A stretch of DNA of 32,364 nt from Clostridiales bacterium. Lineage in GTDB: Bacteria > Acidobacteriota > Aminicenantia > Aminicenantales > UBA8522. The stretch covers positions 1 through 32,364 of the forward strand of contig JARYMI010000030.1 of the NCBI GenBank assembly GCA_029907205.1. The letters are read 5' to 3'. The notes below the pieces were generated by a model. That model worked only from the letters and a program-made list of their open reading frames with translations. It was not told the origin of the DNA and searched no databases. Shown here one piece after another: positions 8,047 to 16,160 of this stretch (position 1 is the stretch's first letter; each line of letters begins with the position of its first letter). Position numbers and translations under genes: made by a program.

Positions 8047-8644
8047 GCTGCCTCAGCTCGTCTTTGGCAAAAAAAACCATCCGAATCCCCAGGATGACGT
8101 AGTGCGCTCCTGAGAGAGCTGTGCTCGCCAGGGTAATCACGTAGAGAGCCGGAAGAGCTGAAGAAAGACTCGCAGACGCTGGGATATAGTTCGCGATCAG
8201 GACGCAAAAAACTGTAAGGGCCTGGCAGACAGTGCTGATTTTCCCCGAGAGAGAGGGCGGGAAGTTCCTGGTTCCCCGCAGTCGGAAAACGATATAGGCG
8301 CCGATAACGATAAGCAGATCGCGGCCGATGACCGCGGCTGTAAGCCAAGAGGGGATCGCGTAGGGAGTGCTCAGGCGTTTGAGAGTAAGAAGGATAAACG
8401 CCGTCGAAAGAAGAAGCTTGTCGGCCATGGGGTCGAGAAGCGTTCCAATCCTCGTCCGGAGACGGAAGATCCTGGCTGCGAGCCCGTCCAGAAAATCCGT
8501 CAACGCGGCCAGAGCAAAGACTACGAGCGCTCCCAAGGCTTGCCGGCGCAAACTCATGACGACAAACACAGGAACAAGGCCCAGCCTCAGAAGGGTAAGG
8601 ACATTGGGCAGAGTCAGGAATTTTTCTTCGGTTTCATCAGCCAT
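8027..8644 (-). CDS. pgsA: CDP-alcohol phosphatidyltransferase (PgsA-like)
   Basis: A 205-residue integral membrane enzyme of the CDP-alcohol phosphatidyltransferase family. The full signature is present: D50-x2-DG-x2-AR-x8-G-x3-D71-x3-D75 (in DFLDGLAAR and GTLLDPMAD). These aspartates bind the metal ions and the CDP-linked substrate. About five to six hydrophobic helices are visible. Length and motif context fit phosphatidylglycerophosphate synthase, the committed step to phosphatidylglycerol, but other alcohols (inositol phosphate, a cardiolipin-synthase-type acceptor) are not excluded. It is the last gene of the minus operon, 36 bases after the lipoprotein gene; AAGGAG occurs upstream but at about 15 bases from the ATG. 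The 3' end overlaps the sugar transferase gene convergently. Confidence 0.85.
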   Translation of the reverse strand: MADETEEKFLTLPNVLTLLRLGLVPVFVVMSLRRQALGALVVFALAALTDFLDGLAARIFRLRTRIGTLLDPMADKLLLSTAFILLTLKRLSTPYAIPSWLTAAVIGRDLLIVIGAYIVFRLRGTRNFPPSLSGKISTVCQALTVFCVLIANYIPASASLSSALPALYVITLASTALSGAHYVILGIRMVFFAKDELRQPTYSGR

Positions 8645-8680
8645 GGTTGATACGTGCTTCTCCTTGAATGGGTTAGCTTG

Positions 8681-10000
8681 TTAACGCACCAGGGCCAGGA
8701 GAATGTCCATAATCCGGGTGGCCTCCGGCCCGGAAAGGGTTAAATCCGGCCGGAAGCTTTTGTCGGGGTAAAGCTCCATGACCTGGAAGGAAAGAATCTG
8801 GAGGATGGGCATGTAGTAGAGATGCTCGGGAGTGACGTCGACAATTTGAATCCTCTCCATCGGGATTTGCCGGATGAACCTGTGGCCCGGCGACTCTAAG
8901 TGCTTGATGATGCGGAAGGCGAGGTCAGCCATTTCGCCTCTCGTCACGGGCTTCCTGGGCTGGAACGTGTGATTGGAGTAGACATCAAGAAAACCGAGCG
9001 CTGTGACCTTGAGGATGAATTTTGACGCCCAGGAGGCGGAGATGTCAACGATGATAGGAGGCTGGGGGGTTGGTTCGGTCAGAATATCCTTGAGTTTGAC
9101 CGCGGCCAGCGCGGCCACATCCTCTCTTGTGACAGTCCCGGTGACGGCGATTTCAGAGTACCGGCTGGGAAGCTCGTAGATGCCCAGCCGGTTCTTGAGG
9201 CTTTCGACCCGTTCCTGGATTATTTTGTTTGCCCTGTCGAGTTCGAAAAGCTTCTCGTAGAATTCCAGGCTTCTTTCATATTGCCCTGCTTCGCTCAGCG
9301 TGGCTGCATAATTTTCCAGCAGCTTTTTGTCCATCGGCTCTGAGGCGATCGCTGCTTTCAAGTGGACAAGAGCGTTGGAGAGTTTTTTTTCTTTCTTGTA
9401 GATTTCGGCCAGCGCCTGATGGACGGCAACAGATCCCGGAGCATAATGCAGCGCTCTGAGATAGGCTTCTTTCGCTTTTTCTGAATCTCCCTTGGAGAGG
9501 GCGGTCTGAGCTTCGCTCATCGCTTCCTCTATCTTTTTCGTCTTCAGGGCTTCGTACTCGGTCTTGGCCCAGGGATGCTCAGGGTTGGTCTTCAGGACCT
9601 CGCGGAGCTCGTTAAACGCTTGGTCCTCCTGGCCTGTCCGCTCGTAAATCTGCGCTAATCCGAGATGGGCCAGAGACAGGCCAGGAAACTCAGTGAGAGC
9701 TGATCTGAAGTAGGCTTCGGCAGTCGTTAAATCTTCGTGAAGGAAAGAGATATAACCCAAGCCAACATAATAGAGCGGACTTTCCGGCCCAATCTTGGAG
9801 AGGGAACGTTCCGCTTTATCTCCTCTTCCCTGGCGGATAAAATTCCACGCTTCCTCAGCTAAGATACGTTCCTCCAGGGTCATGGCTATGATCAGGGATT
9901 GAGGCAGATTCTCGATGTAAAAGCTCGGAGGAGGCGGCGGGACGGTGGCGCAAGCGGCCACGAGCAGGGAAAGAAGAAAGAGAACACACGCTTTTTTCAC
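8681..10000 (-). CDS. lipoprotein with TPR repeats and C-terminal SLH-like motifs
   Basis: A secreted lipoprotein of about 439 residues. The signal peptide has a lysine pair, a leucine-rich core and the lipobox LVAAC with the lipidated cysteine near residue 17, followed by a proline run. Residues about 40-270 form TPR repeats (for example SLAHLGLAQIYERTGQEDQA and SVAVHQALAEIYKKEKKLSN). The C-terminal third carries two S-layer-homology-like units: LDVYSNHTFQPRKPVTRGEM and MELYPDKSFRPDLTLSGPEA. SLH domains bind cell-wall or outer-membrane-linked polymers. I start at GTG 10000, which overlaps the hflX stop as GTGA; a TTG three bases earlier is an alternative with better spacing to AAGGAG. Role unknown, probably envelope scaffolding. 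Confidence 0.88.
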   Translation of the reverse strand: MKKACVLFLLSLLVAACATVPPPPPSFYIENLPQSLIIAMTLEERILAEEAWNFIRQGRGDKAERSLSKIGPESPLYYVGLGYISFLHEDLTTAEAYFRSALTEFPGLSLAHLGLAQIYERTGQEDQAFNELREVLKTNPEHPWAKTEYEALKTKKIEEAMSEAQTALSKGDSEKAKEAYLRALHYAPGSVAVHQALAEIYKKEKKLSNALVHLKAAIASEPMDKKLLENYAATLSEAGQYERSLEFYEKLFELDRANKIIQERVESLKNRLGIYELPSRYSEIAVTGTVTREDVAALAAVKLKDILTEPTPQPPIIVDISASWASKFILKVTALGFLDVYSNHTFQPRKPVTRGEMADLAFRIIKHLESPGHRFIRQIPMERIQIVDVTPEHLYYMPILQILSFQVMELYPDKSFRPDLTLSGPEATRIMDILLALVR

Positions 10001-11271
10001 CAATTCTCTTCTCCTTTGGAGAGATAAGGGAGATAGTTTATCATAAATTTCGGGTTGGCCATGACCTTAAGCTCTGAGTAGTCGCCGTTTTCTCTTCTCT
10101 TCAGCACGATGGACCACTTCGGGAAGGAGGACAGAATATCCCTTTTTTCCTGGGGAATTCTCAGATAAAAAAGCCTGAAATCGTGGAAAACGACCGTCCT
10201 GATTTTTTCCTTTAGATTCGGTATTCCCTCACCTGTTTTGGCCGAGATGTAGACGTTCGCTCTTCCTGAGGTGGCGTTCCGCGCGAGAAGGTCATCCTTG
10301 GAGGAGAGGAGGTCGATTTTGTTGAAAACGTTGATAACCGGGATGTCCGCGGCGTCGATCTCGGCGAGGATTGATTCGACGGCTTTTGTCTGCCGGTCTG
10401 AAGTCGGGGAGGAAACGTCGATGACGTGGAGAAGACAGTCGGCTTCTTTAATCTCCTCGAGCGTGGCCCAAAAAGACGAAACCAGCTCGACCGGAAGTTT
10501 CCTGATGAACCCAACCGTATCGCTCAGGAAGAAATAGAGGCCGTCGGAGAATTCGACCCGGCGCAGGACGGGGTCGAGCGTGGCGAAGAGGGCGGGTGAT
10601 GTGTGCATGGCCTCGCGGCAGAGCTGGTTGAAGAGGGTGGACTTTCCGGCGCTCGTGTAGCCAACCAGGGAGACGGTCGGGACTGGACTTTCCTTCCGGC
10701 TCTTCCGCTGGTTCTCCCGTCTCTCCTGGATTCCCAGGATTTCCTTCTTGATCCGAGATATCCGGTCGATGATGCGGCGCCGGTCTTCCTCTAACTTTTT
10801 CTCGCCAGGGCCCCGGGTTCCGATGCCCGCTCCCAGCCGGGAGAGGGCAATCCCTTTGCCCACCAGCCGAGGAAGGAGATAATTAAGTTGGGCTAGTTCG
10901 ACCTGGAGTTTGCCTTCATTGCTCTTGGCTCTCTGGGCGAAGATGTCCAGGATGAGCTGGGTCCTGTCGATGACTTTAGCTTGAGTCCGGTCCTCCAGGC
11001 TTCTCTGCTGGATGGGGCTGAGGTTATGGTCAAAAATGAGAAGGTCAGCCCCGAGCTCCTCTCGGACCCGGGCCAGTTCTTCAGCCTTACCCTGGCCGAT
11101 AAAGTACCTCGGGCTGATTCTCGGTCTGACCTGATAAATTTTCTGGACAACCTCTGCACCGGCCGCAGCCGCGAGCTGGGCTAACTCGGCCATCGACCCT
11201 TCGGCTTCTTCCTTGTCTTTCTGGCTCGTGGCGAGGTGGACGAGGATGGCCTTTTCTGCGTCAGCCTGCAA
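9997..11271 (-). CDS. hflX: GTPase HflX (ribosome-splitting factor family)
   Basis: A 424-residue GTPase that binds the 50S subunit and helps rescue stalled or stressed ribosomes. The N-terminal HflX domain has PRYFIGQGKAEEL and FDHNLSPIQQRSLE, followed by the glycine-rich GIGTRGPGEKKLEEDRR. The G domain has G1 GYTSAGKST (about 202-210), G3 DTVGF followed by IRKLP, and G4 NKIDLL. I choose TTG 11271 as the start: a perfect GGAGG sits six bases upstream and the frame then begins LQADAEKAILVHL. A longer frame from ATG 11319 would lie deep inside miaA without a binding site. It overlaps the 3' end of miaA by 11 bases; the miaA-hflX pairing is also known from enterobacteria. Confidence 0.95.
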   Translation of the reverse strand: MQADAEKAILVHLATSQKDKEEAEGSMAELAQLAAAAGAEVVQKIYQVRPRISPRYFIGQGKAEELARVREELGADLLIFDHNLSPIQQRSLEDRTQAKVIDRTQLILDIFAQRAKSNEGKLQVELAQLNYLLPRLVGKGIALSRLGAGIGTRGPGEKKLEEDRRRIIDRISRIKKEILGIQERRENQRKSRKESPVPTVSLVGYTSAGKSTLFNQLCREAMHTSPALFATLDPVLRRVEFSDGLYFFLSDTVGFIRKLPVELVSSFWATLEEIKEADCLLHVIDVSSPTSDRQTKAVESILAEIDAADIPVINVFNKIDLLSSKDDLLARNATSGRANVYISAKTGEGIPNLKEKIRTVVFHDFRLFYLRIPQEKRDILSSFPKWSIVLKRRENGDYSELKVMANPKFMINYLPYLSKGEENW

Positions 11272-12187
11272 GCTGGGCCTCCAAAAAATTCTCGAGCAGC
11301 GCCGGCTCGTCTGCTTCAAACCAGTGGATTCCTTCCATCTTCTTGAACCATGTCATTTGCCTTTTGGCGAAGCGCCGCGTATCTCTTTTGGTCAGGCTCA
11401 GAGCCACGTCGATGGAGATCTCTCCTTTCAGGTGTTTGAGGACGTGCTTGTAGCCCAACGCGCGGAAAGGGGGGGACGTCTCCTCGACGCCCCGGCTGAG
11501 GAGAGATCTGACTTCGTCGACTAAGCCAAGAGAAAACATCCTGTCGACTCTTTCTTCTATTCTCCGATAGAGTTCTTCCCTCCTTAATTTTAAACCAATT
11601 TTAATCAGATGAAAACCCTTGAGCTTGGGTTTGGTCCTCAAAAAGTGTTCGGAGATCGGCTTCCCCGTCTGGTGGAAAACCTCCAGAGCGCGAATGATCC
11701 GGATCCTGTCGAGCTGGCCGACGAGGCTGGCATAGACGGGGTCAACTTCCTCGAGCTCTTTTCTAAGAACCTCGAGGCCCTGTTCGCGCGCTCGGCGTTC
11801 AAGTTTCTCGCGCACCTTGGGACTGCGTCCTGGGCCGGGGAAAAGGCCGCTAAGGAGCGCCTTGAGATACAGTCCGCTCCCGCCGACGATGAAAGGGAGC
11901 CGGCCGCGCCTTCTGATCAGGCGGATGGCTGCTAAGGCCTCCCTGACAAAATCGGCTGCTGTGAACTGGACGGATGGTTCGGCTGTATCTAGGAGATGGT
12001 GGGGGACAGACCGGCGCATGGCCGGCGTCGGCTTATCTGTGCCAATATCAAAGCCCCGATAGACTTGCATGGAGTCGCAGCTGATGATCTCGCCGCCAAA
12101 CCTCTTGGCAAGATGCAAAGCAGCGGCACTTTTTCCCACCCCTGTGGGGCCGAGGAGAATAACCAAATATTTCGTGTTAGAATACAA
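11261..12187 (-). CDS. miaA: tRNA dimethylallyltransferase MiaA
   Basis: A 308-residue enzyme that transfers the dimethylallyl group from DMAPP to N6 of A37 in tRNAs reading UNN codons. The P-loop GPTGVGKS is at 13-20, followed by IISCDSMQVYRGFDIGTDKP, PHHLLD, the GGSGLYLKALL substrate-channel motif and LDRIRIIRALEV. The C-terminal RFAKRQMTWFK is also diagnostic. The only usable start is TTG 12187, because a stop codon lies three codons upstream in frame. It has no Shine-Dalgarno sequence but overlaps the end of a 26-codon ORF by 11 bases, so translation is probably coupled to that ORF. Confidence 0.96.
   Translation of the reverse strand: MYSNTKYLVILLGPTGVGKSAAALHLAKRFGGEIISCDSMQVYRGFDIGTDKPTPAMRRSVPHHLLDTAEPSVQFTAADFVREALAAIRLIRRRGRLPFIVGGSGLYLKALLSGLFPGPGRSPKVREKLERRAREQGLEVLRKELEEVDPVYASLVGQLDRIRIIRALEVFHQTGKPISEHFLRTKPKLKGFHLIKIGLKLRREELYRRIEERVDRMFSLGLVDEVRSLLSRGVEETSPPFRALGYKHVLKHLKGEISIDVALSLTKRDTRRFAKRQMTWFKKMEGIHWFEADEPALLENFLEAQLAG
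11278..11282 (-). promoter_or_regulatory. ribosome binding site that fixes the hflX start
   Basis: On the minus strand GGAGG is followed by six bases and then TTG at 11271. It lies inside the end of miaA. This is the strongest ribosome binding site near the 5' end of hflX and is the reason for preferring the TTG over the upstream ATG. Confidence 0.7.
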
Positions 12188-12257
12188 TTTTGATCAGAAG
12201 AACAACGGCAAGACCGGTGACGAGAAGGAGCAGAGCTCGGACTTGCTTCCGGTTCAA
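12177..12257 (-). CDS. 26-residue single-helix membrane ORF between DUF4388 gene and miaA
   Basis: A short frame beginning with TTG, which overlaps the TGA of the DUF4388 gene (TTGA), and ending in TAA 11 bases inside the miaA start. GGAG lies seven bases before the TTG. The product would be a basic N-terminus (NRKQVR) followed by about 18 hydrophobic residues (ALLLLVTGLAVVLLIKIV): a single membrane helix with positive-inside topology. It could be a real small membrane protein or a ribosome feeder that couples translation of the DUF4388 gene to miaA, which otherwise lacks a binding site. Evidence is context and hydrophobicity only. Confidence 0.45.
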   Translation of the reverse strand: MNRKQVRALLLLVTGLAVVLLIKIVF

Positions 12258-13357
12258 CCCTGGTCTCCAATCTTCTCCAGATTCCTGATTAGGGCGGCTT
12301 CGTGATCGTCGCCCAGGGTTTTTTTGACCGCCAGAACTTCAGCCACCAAAATTTCATTGAGAACCTGGATGATCGCCTTCCTGCTTTCGGGATTAGAGAA
12401 ATTCAGGCTGAGGAACGAAACGGGTCTGAGCTCGATGCGGCCGTCGGTCCTCAACTCGAGGCTCTGCAAGAGAGAGCTCAGGCGGGGCTTGACTTCGTCC
12501 AGAGCCTTTTCCAGGACGTTGAGAGCAACGGGACCGATCTCCTTGGAGATGTATTTGTAGATGGAGGAGCATTTATCGTTGAAGTCAGACCAGATTTTTT
12601 CTGCCTCGCCGCTGGAGGACTCAGAGGCTGGCTTGAACGCATTCCTGGGCTGCCGGAATCCGGCCAGCCCTAACTGGACCAGGCTGAAAATCACCTTCTG
12701 AGTTTCTTTTTTCCCTAAATGGCTCTGCGCATAGAGGTCCTGAAGTCGGGGAGAATGCCTAAGGAGGTTAAGCACGTATTTTTCATAAGAGGCCAGGCGG
12801 AGAAGGCCGGCATATCCGGGCGAGAGAACCTGGAGGGATTCGGACTCGGCAGGGAGCGATGCTTCGATCAGGCTTGAATTGCCCATCCGGCGAATACCTT
12901 GGAGAATAAATTCGAGGCTGGCCACGGTCATCAGGATGTGCTGTCCGGACAGTTCTCCGGCGGAGTCGAAGGCGTATTCGCCATCCGGCCAGTCAAAGAG
13001 CGGGTAAAGGCTCTCCAGCCAGAAGCTGGCAAGGAATTCCCAGGTTCGCTGCGGAGAGAGCATTTCACATTCGATCAGCCCGCGCATAAGCGAGACGTTT
13101 TTTTCAAGAGCATAAGCCCGGGTTGCCTCGACCTCCTCCCCGGACAGGATCTCGGCTTCGATTAGTTTAGCCTGGAATTCTTCAGCCGGGAAGGAGATGT
13201 CGGTCAAGGCCAAGTCGCCCCTGGAGAAAGAAAGAATCCTGGCCGTGTCTTCTTTCTGCAGCCTCAGCAGGCCCGTTCTCTTTTTCTCCCAGATGCGGAG
13301 AAGGAGCTGGGGAAGCGGAGTGTAAGCGAGGTTTCCGCGCGCGGAGTGATCATCCAT
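12254..13357 (-). CDS. DUF4388 domain protein (PatA N-terminal-like)
   Basis: A 367-residue soluble protein. Residues about 8-125 match the DUF4388 pattern: GNLAYTPLPQLLLRIWEKKR, then TGLLRLQ, LSFSRGDLALTD and a later WPDGEYAFD. DUF4388 domains are common in predatory, gliding and acidobacterial genomes, often fused to receiver or GTPase modules, and are thought to mediate protein contacts. The rest (about 180-367) is helical without a domain I recognise; a serine/glutamate-rich linker lies near 245. It heads the miaA-hflX-lipoprotein-pgsA operon. The ATG is six bases after a good -10 hexamer and has no Shine-Dalgarno sequence, so it may be translated from a leaderless mRNA. Function unknown. 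Confidence 0.85.
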   Translation of the reverse strand: MDDHSARGNLAYTPLPQLLLRIWEKKRTGLLRLQKEDTARILSFSRGDLALTDISFPAEEFQAKLIEAEILSGEEVEATRAYALEKNVSLMRGLIECEMLSPQRTWEFLASFWLESLYPLFDWPDGEYAFDSAGELSGQHILMTVASLEFILQGIRRMGNSSLIEASLPAESESLQVLSPGYAGLLRLASYEKYVLNLLRHSPRLQDLYAQSHLGKKETQKVIFSLVQLGLAGFRQPRNAFKPASESSSGEAEKIWSDFNDKCSSIYKYISKEIGPVALNVLEKALDEVKPRLSSLLQSLELRTDGRIELRPVSFLSLNFSNPESRKAIIQVLNEILVAEVLAVKKTLGDDHEAALIRNLEKIGDQG

Positions 13358-13363
13358 ACGATT

Positions 13364-13392
13364 ACTTTATGAGGAGAGCGCCTTTCTGTCAA
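13364..13392 (-). promoter_or_regulatory. sigma70-type promoter of the DUF4388-miaA-hflX operon, predicted leaderless
   Basis: On the minus strand: TTGACA (13387-13392), 17-base spacer, TAAAGT (13364-13369), six bases, then the ATG at 13357. Transcription would start at or within a base or two of the A of the ATG. It fills most of the 46-base gap behind the Yip1 gene. Confidence 0.75.
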
Positions 13393-13403
13393 TTGCCTTT
13401 GAA

Positions 13404-14105
13404 TTATTGGAACAGGCGAAGCTGGAGGAGGCCAAGGCCGATAGTTAAAAGGCTCTTGAGCCCCCAGAATATATAAGAAATGATCAGGCCCTTCTTGACG
13501 TCGAACTTGAAGGCGTAGGCAAGGCCGAGACCGAAAATGCCGAAGAGCCAGAGCTGGAAGAAGTCAACCTGGCTGAGAATGACGTAGGCGGGCGACGTGA
13601 TTTCGAGAGTCGGGAAAAAAATAGCAAGGCCTGTTGAGGTCTGAACGACAGATTCCCGGCTGAGGATGAGAAGAAGCCTGACGCCGTTTCCGAGGACTTT
13701 ATCCACAAAGCTGGCATGAACCAAGAGAGAAAAAACCTGGAGATAACTGCCCTGAGTGGAGGCCAGACGGCCCATTCCCAGGACGATCAGGGCGGAAAAG
13801 AGCAGACCGAAGAGATAGGTCACCGGAACGATGACCCCTGCGCTCAGGAAGCGGGAACCTGATCTGATTCGCTCGAGGGCCTGGTTGTATCTTTCTTCGC
13901 CCCATTTATCCTTGAGCTTGGCCGCATTGTCTTCCCAAAGCTTCAAGCTGTCTTTTTGCATGATGGGCGCGATGAGAAAATTGTAGAGGACGATAACAAT
14001 GAGGAGGACGATGAGAGCGTCTACCCAGATGGGCTTGGCAGCGATAGCTCGGAACGTCCTGCTCGGGTCGATAAATGTCCCGAAAAATCGGCTGATGAAG
14101 TTCAT
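13404..14105 (-). CDS. Yip1 family integral membrane protein
   Basis: A 233-residue membrane protein with the Yip1-family outline. The short N-terminus SRFFGTFIDPSRTFRAIAAKP is the typical pre-helix block of bacterial Yip1 proteins (family consensus like P..tf..i...P). It is followed by about five membrane helices: 27-48, then after a charged loop about 90-115, 130-150, 170-200 and 205-230. I start at the second ATG (14105) because GGAGG is six bases upstream; the first ATG (14111) would abut the GGAGG directly. It overlaps or abuts the ABC ATPase gene and is the third gene of the adaptor-ATPase operon, in the place where a FtsX-like permease would be expected. Function unknown. Confidence 0.85.
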   Translation of the reverse strand: MNFISRFFGTFIDPSRTFRAIAAKPIWVDALIVLLIVIVLYNFLIAPIMQKDSLKLWEDNAAKLKDKWGEERYNQALERIRSGSRFLSAGVIVPVTYLFGLLFSALIVLGMGRLASTQGSYLQVFSLLVHASFVDKVLGNGVRLLLILSRESVVQTSTGLAIFFPTLEITSPAYVILSQVDFFQLWLFGIFGLGLAYAFKFDVKKGLIISYIFWGLKSLLTIGLGLLQLRLFQ

Positions 14106-14107
14106 CC

Positions 14108-14809
14108 TCATCCTCCTTTCCGCTCTTCCCTGTCAATCCTGCCGTCGAGAAGATGGATAATCCGCTCTGCCTGGCTGGCCACGTCTTTATCGTGAGTGAC
14201 GATGATGATCGTATTCCCCCGGGCATGGAGTTTACTGAAGAGGCTGAGAATCTCGGCTCCGGTCTTGGAATCGAGATTCCCGGTCGGCTCATCGGCAAGC
14301 AAGATGGAAGGTTCGTTAACCAGAGCCCGGGCAATCGCCACCCGTTGCCTTTCTCCGCCCGAGAGCTCTGGAGGCCGGTGGTTCATCCGCGGCCCCATCT
14401 CGACCATCTCCAGAGCCTGTTTGACCTTCACTTCCCTCTCCCGTTTTTTCATTCCTTTATAAATGAGGGGCAGTTCGACGTTCCGAAAGGCCGTTGCCCG
14501 GGGGAGGAGGTTGAAAACCTGGAAGACAAAACCGATCTCGATGTTGCGGACGTGGGCGAGCTCGTTTTCGCTCATGGAGCTGACAAGCTTTCCTTTCAGA
14601 TAATACTCTCCCTCCGAAGGCGTATCCAGGCAGCCGATCAGGTTCATCAGGGTTGATTTTCCCGAACCCGAGGGACCCATGATGGCCAGGAACTCGTTCG
14701 GCCTGACAGTGAAGGAAACTCCCTGCAGGGCTTTCACCTCCGTCTTTTCTAACTTATAGATTTTCCAGAGGTTCTCGGCCCTGATGAGGGCGCTGTCAAG
14801 AGAAGCCAT
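14108..14809 (-). CDS. ABC transporter ATP-binding protein (LolD/MacB/FtsE-type)
   Basis: A 233-residue ABC ATPase of the family that powers mechanotransmission and lipoprotein export systems. Walker A GPSGSGKS is at 45-52, the Q-loop at Gln97, the signature LSGGE at 149-153, Walker B ILLADEP at 169-175 and the switch His206 in VTHD. The [14 protein letters not shown] block (56-69) is typical of the MacB/LolD group. It follows the adaptor gene by two bases and precedes a Yip1 protein. No FtsX/MacB-type permease is encoded next to it, so either the permease is elsewhere or the Yip1 protein replaces it; the first is more likely on family knowledge. Confidence 0.95.
   Translation of the reverse strand: MASLDSALIRAENLWKIYKLEKTEVKALQGVSFTVRPNEFLAIMGPSGSGKSTLMNLIGCLDTPSEGEYYLKGKLVSSMSENELAHVRNIEIGFVFQVFNLLPRATAFRNVELPLIYKGMKKREREVKVKQALEMVEMGPRMNHRPPELSGGERQRVAIARALVNEPSILLADEPTGNLDSKTGAEILSLFSKLHARGNTIIIVTHDKDVASQAERIIHLLDGRIDREERKGG
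14112..14116 (-). promoter_or_regulatory. ribosome binding site deciding the Yip1 gene start
   Basis: GGAGG on the minus strand lies at the very end of the ABC ATPase gene. It is immediately next to one ATG (14111) and six bases before another (14105). Ideal spacing favours the second. Confidence 0.65.
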
Positions 14810-14811
14810 CC

Positions 14812-16071
14812 TTAACCTTCTTTTTTCGTTTCCGGTTTGATGAGCGTGCCGTCCTTGAGCTCTCGGAGGGAAGTGTAGGGGCCGACAATAACTTCTTGTC
14901 CTTCCTTCAAGCCGGAGACGATCTCGACAAGGAGTCCGCCCATAATCCCCTTTGTCACCGGGCAGAACTTAGCCCGGCCGTTCTCAACCGTGTACACCCC
15001 CTCTTCTTCTTTCTTTTCTTTCTGGGAGGAATCTTGAGTCTTTGTTTCTCTAAGGACGAGCGCTGAAATGGGCAGGGCCAAGACTCCTTTTTTCGTTGCG
15101 GTGATGATATCGGCGGAGGCTGATAATCCCGGCCGCAGCTCCCGTGGAGGATTCTCCAGCGTGATGGTCACCTGAAAATCGCGCGATTCCTGCTGGGTTG
15201 AGGTTAGTTTCTGGATGGCCGAGCTTCCAATTTCGGTCACGGACCCGGCAAGGGTTTGGTTGGGCAGAGCGTCAACCTTCACCTCAGCCTTCTGCCCGAT
15301 CCTCACGCCAATCACATCTGTTTCGTCTACCTCAACCTCAACTTCCATTTCGGAGAGGTCGGCGATCGTCATCAGGACCGTTCCTGGGTTGTTCATCGTG
15401 CCGATGATGGCCACTTCTCCTTCTTCGACACGCAGGCTGGTAATGATCCCGTCTATTGGTGAGTTGTAGACGGTCTTGGAGAGAGAATCGAGGGTGCTCT
15501 TGAGCGACGCTTCAGCCTGCTGAATTTGATGGCGGAAGGCCTGAACTTCGGCCCTGGATATATCGTACTGAACTTTTGCCGACTCGAGCTGTTCCAGGGA
15601 AATCAGACGGTCTTCGTGAAGCTTTTTTTGCCTGTCGTAATTGTTCTCTTCTCTTTTGAGCCGCGTTTCGGCCTGGATGAGCTGGGCCTTGTAAGACTGG
15701 ATAAGAGCTCGATCGCGGTCAGCGTTGGCCTCATACTGGGCCGAATCAAGCTTAAGCAGGAAATCCCCGGCCCTCACTTCTTGACCTTCAGTGACGCCGA
15801 TCTTGATGATCCGTCCGGGGACATGGGCGCTGATGTTGACGTTTTTCTTGGGCTTCACCTCGCCCGAAGCTGAGATAACAGATGTCAGATCATGGGTTTT
15901 CACTTTTTCCACGGTGACTTTCACCGATTTTTCTCTTTGCGACCTCAAGTTGAAAAGAATAACGAGCCCGATGATGACGACGGCGCCGGAGATAAAGACG
16001 ATTTTCTTGCGTCTGGATTTAGGGTTCTTTTGTTCTTTCATTTTCTTGTACCAGATAATCCTGTATTTCAT
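14812..16071 (-). CDS. HlyD/MacA-type periplasmic adaptor (membrane fusion protein)
   Basis: A 419-residue membrane fusion protein. A basic N-terminus precedes one membrane anchor (about 24-42, [19 protein letters not shown]), leaving the rest periplasmic. The first half of the lipoyl domain is [16 protein letters not shown]; the coiled-coil hairpin spans about 110-205; the lipoyl domain closes with [18 protein letters not shown]; then come beta-barrel and membrane-proximal domains. Such adaptors link an inner-membrane pump to an outer-membrane channel, or in MacA regulate its ATPase. It opens the operon that continues with the ABC ATPase. The start could also be ATG 16041 (MKEQKNPK). Cargo unknown. 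Confidence 0.93.
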   Translation of the reverse strand: MKYRIIWYKKMKEQKNPKSRRKKIVFISGAVVIIGLVILFNLRSQREKSVKVTVEKVKTHDLTSVISASGEVKPKKNVNISAHVPGRIIKIGVTEGQEVRAGDFLLKLDSAQYEANADRDRALIQSYKAQLIQAETRLKREENNYDRQKKLHEDRLISLEQLESAKVQYDISRAEVQAFRHQIQQAEASLKSTLDSLSKTVYNSPIDGIITSLRVEEGEVAIIGTMNNPGTVLMTIADLSEMEVEVEVDETDVIGVRIGQKAEVKVDALPNQTLAGSVTEIGSSAIQKLTSTQQESRDFQVTITLENPPRELRPGLSASADIITATKKGVLALPISALVLRETKTQDSSQKEKKEEEGVYTVENGRAKFCPVTKGIMGGLLVEIVSGLKEGQEVIVGPYTSLRELKDGTLIKPETKKEG

Positions 16072-16086
16072 TCCGGACTTGATATT

Positions 16087-16115
16087 ATCATATTACAATA
16101 CGACAGAAAGGGCAA
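16087..16115 (-). promoter_or_regulatory. promoter of the adaptor-ABC operon
   Basis: On the minus strand: TTGCCC (16110-16115), 17 bases, TATGAT (16087-16092). The predicted start, near 16080, leaves a leader of about nine bases before the ATG at 16071, again without a clear Shine-Dalgarno sequence. Confidence 0.55.
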
Positions 16116-16160
16116 AAAGTTTTTAAGCCCTGTATGCATCTCTGTTGATGTGATTCAATT

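Noticed and set aside
11272-11319. Upstream ATG start for hflX
   Set aside because: No ribosome binding site there and the extra residues are basic and unlike HflX; TTG 11271 has GGAGG at six bases.
14108-16071. Complete MacAB-type export system
   Set aside because: Adaptor and ATPase are present, but the third gene lacks FtsX/MacB permease features.
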